Part shown: positions 59,758 through 64,000 of the stretch, piece by piece | Numbering within the stretch: position 1 is the stretch's first letter | Layout: every line of letters begins with the position of its first letter | NCBI GenBank assembly: GCA_031835245.1 | Contig: JAVKOQ010000157.1 | Coordinates: forward strand, 62,001 to 126,000 | Length of the DNA: 64,000 nt | Source of the DNA: Balamuthia mandrillaris | Lineage: Eukaryota; Discosea; Longamoebia; Balamuthiidae | Reading direction: 5' to 3' | Translations under genes and position numbers: made by a program | The notes under the pieces: generated by a model | Seen by the model: only the letters and a program-made list of their open reading frames with translations | What the model was told of the DNA's origin: nothing | Database searches by the model: none

Positions 59758-61077
59758 ATGGAGAACGACAAAGCACAAAAGGGTACAAACGTTATAGAGG
59801 AACCCTGCCCTGGAGGCATGTGGAACATAAAGGTAAGCGAGCATTTCGCTCAAAGCGGCGGACTTTACACCTGTCCCTAAAACCTAAAACCACGGAAAGG
59901 TCAAGTCGGAGTGCAGCGGTTACCTGTGGTACTTGAGGGAGGACCGGTTGGGGGTCAAACGAAAACTGTTTAGATTTTTCAAGCTCTCCTCTGATGGGAG
60001 GATCAGTTGTCACTCTGAAAAGAAGGGTGAGGAGGTCACATGTTGGTCAGAACAGGCCTCCAACTACAGCGCAATAGAAGGAGGTAACTATTCGCTCTCG
60101 GGCTTCAGTTGGTTCTGGAAACTCAAAAAAAGATTTCTCACGTGCCGAAAGGCAAACTCAAAAAGGCGGACCACAAGGAGGTGCAGCTAAACCCAGTTCA
60201 TGAAGAGTTCATGAAAACATACCACCTCGCGGCCCTTACTAAAAGCGAGCGAGATAAATGGATGCTGGCGTTGATGTCCTGGGATAGGAGTACCTATTCC
60301 TCCTCCTCTTCTTGTTCTTGTTCTTTTTCTGCTTCTTCTGATAGTTATTCATTCTTCACGGACCTCTGCGCCCTGCTGGACATCTACAACCAAAGAAACA
60401 ATAGAACAAAAAGATGCGGAGGCGAACCGGCGAAAAAAGGTGTTGTTAGCTCTTCAAACAGGAGACAAACTGGCATTTGGCATCAGCGACCGCCATTACC
60501 ACGACTCTCAGTTCAACACGCTGCTTCACCTGTACATAGCATACTGCAGAAACCTGAACAAAGATCTCCTTACCCATTTGATAGTGGATCTCGATGTGGA
60601 CGTGGAGGCGAAAAACAGCGACGGAGTGACGGCACTTCAGCTTGCTGTAGAACGAGGTCGGTGTTTAGCTTTTGATGAACCTGTTGTTTTCTGTTTGTTT
60701 TATTGCCTTGCGCTCTCGCCTCTCTAAGATGTACCTGATTTGCTCCTTCTCCATTTGTATTAGGCAGGTTGGACGTGGTCCAATTTTTCCTGGAGGAGCT
60801 ACCACAACACAAACGGCCGGACATTGACACTCGGAAAGGGATGTTGAACAACAAAGAAAATCTCCTCCACAGCGCAGCAGCTGCTGGCAACAAACATCTC
60901 CTCTCCTACCTCATCAAGAATCGGGGTATCAATCCAGGTTACGCGTTCGAGCACAAGGGAGCCACAATACGAGTGTGGATGTTGAGGGACGGCAGCGAGG
61001 TGCCGAACAGAAAGTTTGTTTATCTCCTGAAAGAGGTTGCCTCCATCTATGAGAAACATCATATCTTTGACAAATGA
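59758..61077 (+). CDS. PH-domain and ankyrin-repeat protein
   Basis: Exon 1 (59758-59832) ends in the PH start EEPCPGGMWNIK. Exon 2 (from 59901) gives SGYLWYLREDRLGVKRKLFR, FFKLSSDGRISCHS and, after a further splice near 60040-60108, ISHVPKGKLKKADHKEVQL. The end of the PH fold is LAALTKSERDKWMLALMSW. Ankyrin repeats follow from about 60413: NTLLHLYIAYCRNLNKDLL, GVTALQLAVERG and ENLLHSAAAAGNKHLLSYLI. The tail ends in FVYLLKEVASIYEKHHIF and a stop at 61075-61077. The protein is about 330-350 residues. A PH domain suggests phosphoinositide binding and ankyrin repeats bind partners, so it is probably a membrane-associated adaptor. The intron inside the PH domain is uncertain: the strong GTGAGG and GTAACT donors do not match the acceptor phase. 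Confidence 0.75.
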
Positions 61078-61173
61078 TACAAACGAAACACAAAAAAAGA
61101 AACTAACCTTGATAAACTACGGATGCAAAATGAGATGAGGGTTGTGGATAGCCAAAAGAATAGCTGAGGGAGA

Positions 61174-61213
<40 letters not shown>

Positions 61214-61655
61214 CCGAGGGAGAGGGAGAGGAAGAGGAAGAGAGAGAGAGAGAGAGAGAGGGAGATAGCAGATAGGCTCGGATCCGTGTCGTCATTATAT
61301 AAATTCTGCAGACATTTCCGTGGGGTGTCGACGTAATACTATTGGTATTTCCTTTTAGAGTTCATACCACGTCATGTATTCCTAAATAAGGAAAGACGAC
61401 CGTTGGCTCAACAAAAAATGTGAAGACAACGTACGGGGGAAAAATAAACATCTCAATCTGGAAGGGGTCAACCGCCGTTGCAGGGGAAAGTACGCTGAGG
61501 GGAAGAGAGAGGAGTCACCTATACAAAAGAGAGTTTCACTTATTTGATCAAGGAAAATAGGCTTGGGCGGCTCTGTGCTTCCTGCTCAACAAAAGTCTTG
61601 TGGCGATTTGGTTTTGCTGAGATCTCGCTTCACAAAGAACGAATAGAAACACTGG
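61078..61655. other. Intergenic region with GA tracts
   Basis: It holds a GA-rich stretch (about 61165-61262) and otherwise nothing I can name. It separates two plus-strand genes. No TATA box is obvious. Confidence 0.5.
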
Positions 61656-64000
61656 ATGTTAAACCCAAGTTCTACAAACTCAACAAGCGGGGAGCGGCTG
61701 GAAGAAGAAGCTTCCGAGAACATTGGTAACGTCTTGTTTTTTCCTTCGGATATTCTTCTCCCCTTTCTACACGTTGGTAACCGGCTGTCTTTGCTCTCTC
61801 AAAGCCAAACCTCAGGAGAGGCGTTCCCCGGAGCAGAGTAACGACAACTCTCCCTCTCTTGCATTCTCGCCAGGGACCTCTGTTCAAACACCGTCATACG
61901 AGTCCCTACCTAACACAACCTCCTACCTGTCGCCTTCTTCCAGTGCATACGTCACAACCGGGCCCCGACTTCTGTTGGATCGGAAGGTGCAAGAACAGGC
62001 ATTTTTGGAGCTTCCTTCTTCGGCTTTGGAACTTGTTTCTTCGGGAAACTTAGTTGACAAGGATCGTCTCGTAGCTGACGAAGGCCCATTAACAGGCTAT
62101 CGATTCTCCGACATGCTCTATCCACCACTTTACCATCCTTCAGCACTCTCTTCCCCTCCGTCTTCTTCGCATTCCTCCGCTCCTCCCAATGGCCTGGTAG
62201 AGAGTGTTGCAGAGAGTGTCGCCAACAACAACAATAACAACAACAACACTAACGCTCCAAACCCTAACAACAAACGAAATGCTACCAACAAAATCCCTGG
62301 GAGCGCTATCATTCGAAAAAGAACGTTACCAGACACACAATTTGTGCTGCACACTTCAACCCCACAAACCATCAATCCTCACGCTGACACGTCCTCCCAG
62401 AAGTACAAGTTCAAGTACCACATGACACTCTCCCCTCAGAGCCAACAACACCTTCAAGAACAAGTTAGTCTTGCTTTCTTTTGCTCATCATATCAGCATT
62501 CTCTTACTTTGTTCCATTTTCAGACTTTTTCTGGTAGCTTTAGGGGACGAGGCAAAACAGTTCCTGAAGGACGGAGCTGTGCGGCATGTGCGACGAAGAA
62601 CACTCCGGAATGGCGGACAGGACCCAATGGCAAAGGCACGCTATGTAACGCCTGCGGCCTTCGTTACCGGAAAAAGATGAAGAAACGAAATACCCCGAAC
62701 AACAGCGCTATCAACACAACCAACGCTTCAATGAGTGAGGACTTGCAGAAAGAAGAGCGAAAGAAACGAGGACAGCAGCAAAATGAAGAACATGGTTCAG
62801 AACAAACTTCGTCACCCCCTTCCACTCCGTCTCATCACGATGAAGCCCAGCAAACCAAGAGGAGAAAAAAGGAGTCACCCAAAAACGAGCTACCTTCACC
62901 AAGACCAGCCCATGCAAGCTACAACATGCCCTCCTCTCCTCCACCAGTGCCATCATCAATATCAGCGGCGGCAGCGGATCACCGAGCTTTTTCGAGATGG
63001 AAGATGGTCATTCCTTGTCCTCCCCAACACCAACAACATAATACTTTACCGACATCAACCTCTTCAACGCCTACTACGATTAACTTTGTTCCTACTCAAA
63101 CTTCCTCTGCCCTTCCCCTTCCGTCCTTCTTTGCTTCTAGCGCAGTCTCTCCTCCGCCTTCCACTCACATTCAAGATACGTGCAGTGGTAGTCGTGTATC
63201 TTCTTCCTCTTTCTATCACCCTCCAACGAGCACCGCTACAACAAAACCAACAGCTCTTCAACACGTTCTTCATCCTGGTAATCTACACCAATCGCCACCA
63301 TCACCACCGTCACACCATTACCATCATCATCTTTCTTCTCCGCACGCAACTGAAGATGGTCGTCCAGACTCACCCCCTTGGGCTTCGTCTTCCTCCTCGA
63401 GAGGGGTATCCGCCACTTCAGCACCTTTTGTCGACTACGCCTCTTCGTCCTCCTCCTTCTCTCCGTCATTCGCAACGACCACCTTTCCAGTGCATTACTC
63501 TCCTTCATCCACTCACACGACCGTCAATCCCGCTGCTTGTCACCAGAGCTATCCACCAACTTCAGAACCTTCAATGCAAGCCTTTGCTCCACATTCTTAT
63601 CAGCACATGTGCTGCTATACTCCTCATCCACCACAACCACCAGCACAAATATTCAGACAAGACTACTTGTCCAATCCTTCTTCCGATCCTGCTTCTTTCT
63701 CATCTTCTTCCTCGGCTCATCTCTCATCTTCTAATCCGAACCCTTTGCCATCACTTCCATATCATTTCTTGCCTCAGTTATCTCCGATATCATCATCACG
63801 AACACGTCGTGGCAGCCTTTCCTTTGCTGTTTCTCGTGGAGAAAGACGTCTTCTCCAGCAAGTAGAAGATGAGGAGGAAGAGCTAGAGGAAGAAGATGAG
63901 TATGAAGAACGAACTCTGCGCCGGTATGACGGAGAGAACGACAAAGGAGAAAACGATGAAGTGAAAGGAGGTGAAGAACTTGCGAGAGCAGATTCTGCAG
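61656..64000 (+). CDS. GATA-type zinc-finger transcription factor (partial, 3' end missing)
   Basis: Exons 61656-61725, 61805-62463 and 62524 to beyond the window join in phase. The Ser/Asn-rich N-terminal part includes [16 protein letters not shown] and [17 protein letters not shown]. The DNA-binding domain is a single GATA finger: [20 protein letters not shown], then [19 protein letters not shown]. The Cys spacing is C-x2-C-x18-C-x2-C, as in plant and many amoeba GATA factors, with a basic tail. The long C-terminal part is Pro/Ser/His-rich and then acidic ([15 protein letters not shown]), as in activation domains. It should bind GATA sites in the nucleus. The frame is still open at 64000. 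The start is the first ATG whose exon splices in phase, so an upstream exon cannot be excluded. Confidence 0.88.

Overview
The window is nuclear DNA of a unicellular eukaryote. Genes lie on both strands and are cut by many short GT-AG introns (mostly 50-150 bp). There are two nuclear-type tRNA genes, one carrying an intron, and many CT, CTT and TTG microsatellites. The domain mix (F-box/GON, calpain, MORN/RING, PH/ankyrin, myotubularin, GATA, IRE-type AGC kinase) suits a free-living amoebozoan, possibly a discosean related to Acanthamoeba or Balamuthia. That placement is inference from gene content only.

Layout. 1-916: 3' end of a repeat protein (+). 986-1968: F-box/GON protein (+). 2583-4179: unknown gene (-) with a second copy of its last exon at 2080-2270. 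4522-6385: proline dehydrogenase (+). 6507-6579: tRNA-Ile(AAT). 6788-11247: NOC3-like ribosome biogenesis factor (+). 11356-16179: calpain (-) with EF-hand-like segments ahead of the protease. 16759-18560: MORN/RING protein (+). 18707-18794: tRNA-Tyr (-). 18861-19791: small unknown gene (+). 19944-25106: myotubularin (-). 25438-26247: secreted Ile-Pro repeat protein (-). 26753-27697: EGF/TM2 membrane protein (-). 27880-28268: ankyrin remnant. 28250-29962: coiled-coil protein (-).

30766-40360 is one large gene (+) for a LIM, IRE-type zinc finger and AGC kinase protein. One of its introns holds a 3.7 kb MULE DNA transposon with a long open transposase. 40562-43173 and 43303-45571 are tandem EGF membrane proteins (+). 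45618-47784: SPRING1-like SREBP regulator (-). 48307-50515: glucokinase-regulatory-protein-like SIS protein (+). 50878-55185: C2 plus permuted papain-like protein (+). 55244-55466: small protein (-). 55739-56310: cupin (+). 56601-59331: two secreted propeller-like modules (-). 59758-61077: PH/ankyrin protein (+). 61656-end: GATA factor (+, runs off the window).

The genes do not form one pathway. Several bear on membrane and lipid signalling (myotubularin, SPRING1-like, PH, C2) and several are secreted or surface proteins. The points most worth following are the transposon inside the kinase intron, the unusual domain fusions, and a strong bias for CT-rich tracts to lie on the sense strand just after 5' splice sites. 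Exon joins were made by eye from splice sites and reading phase and have not been tested against transcripts.
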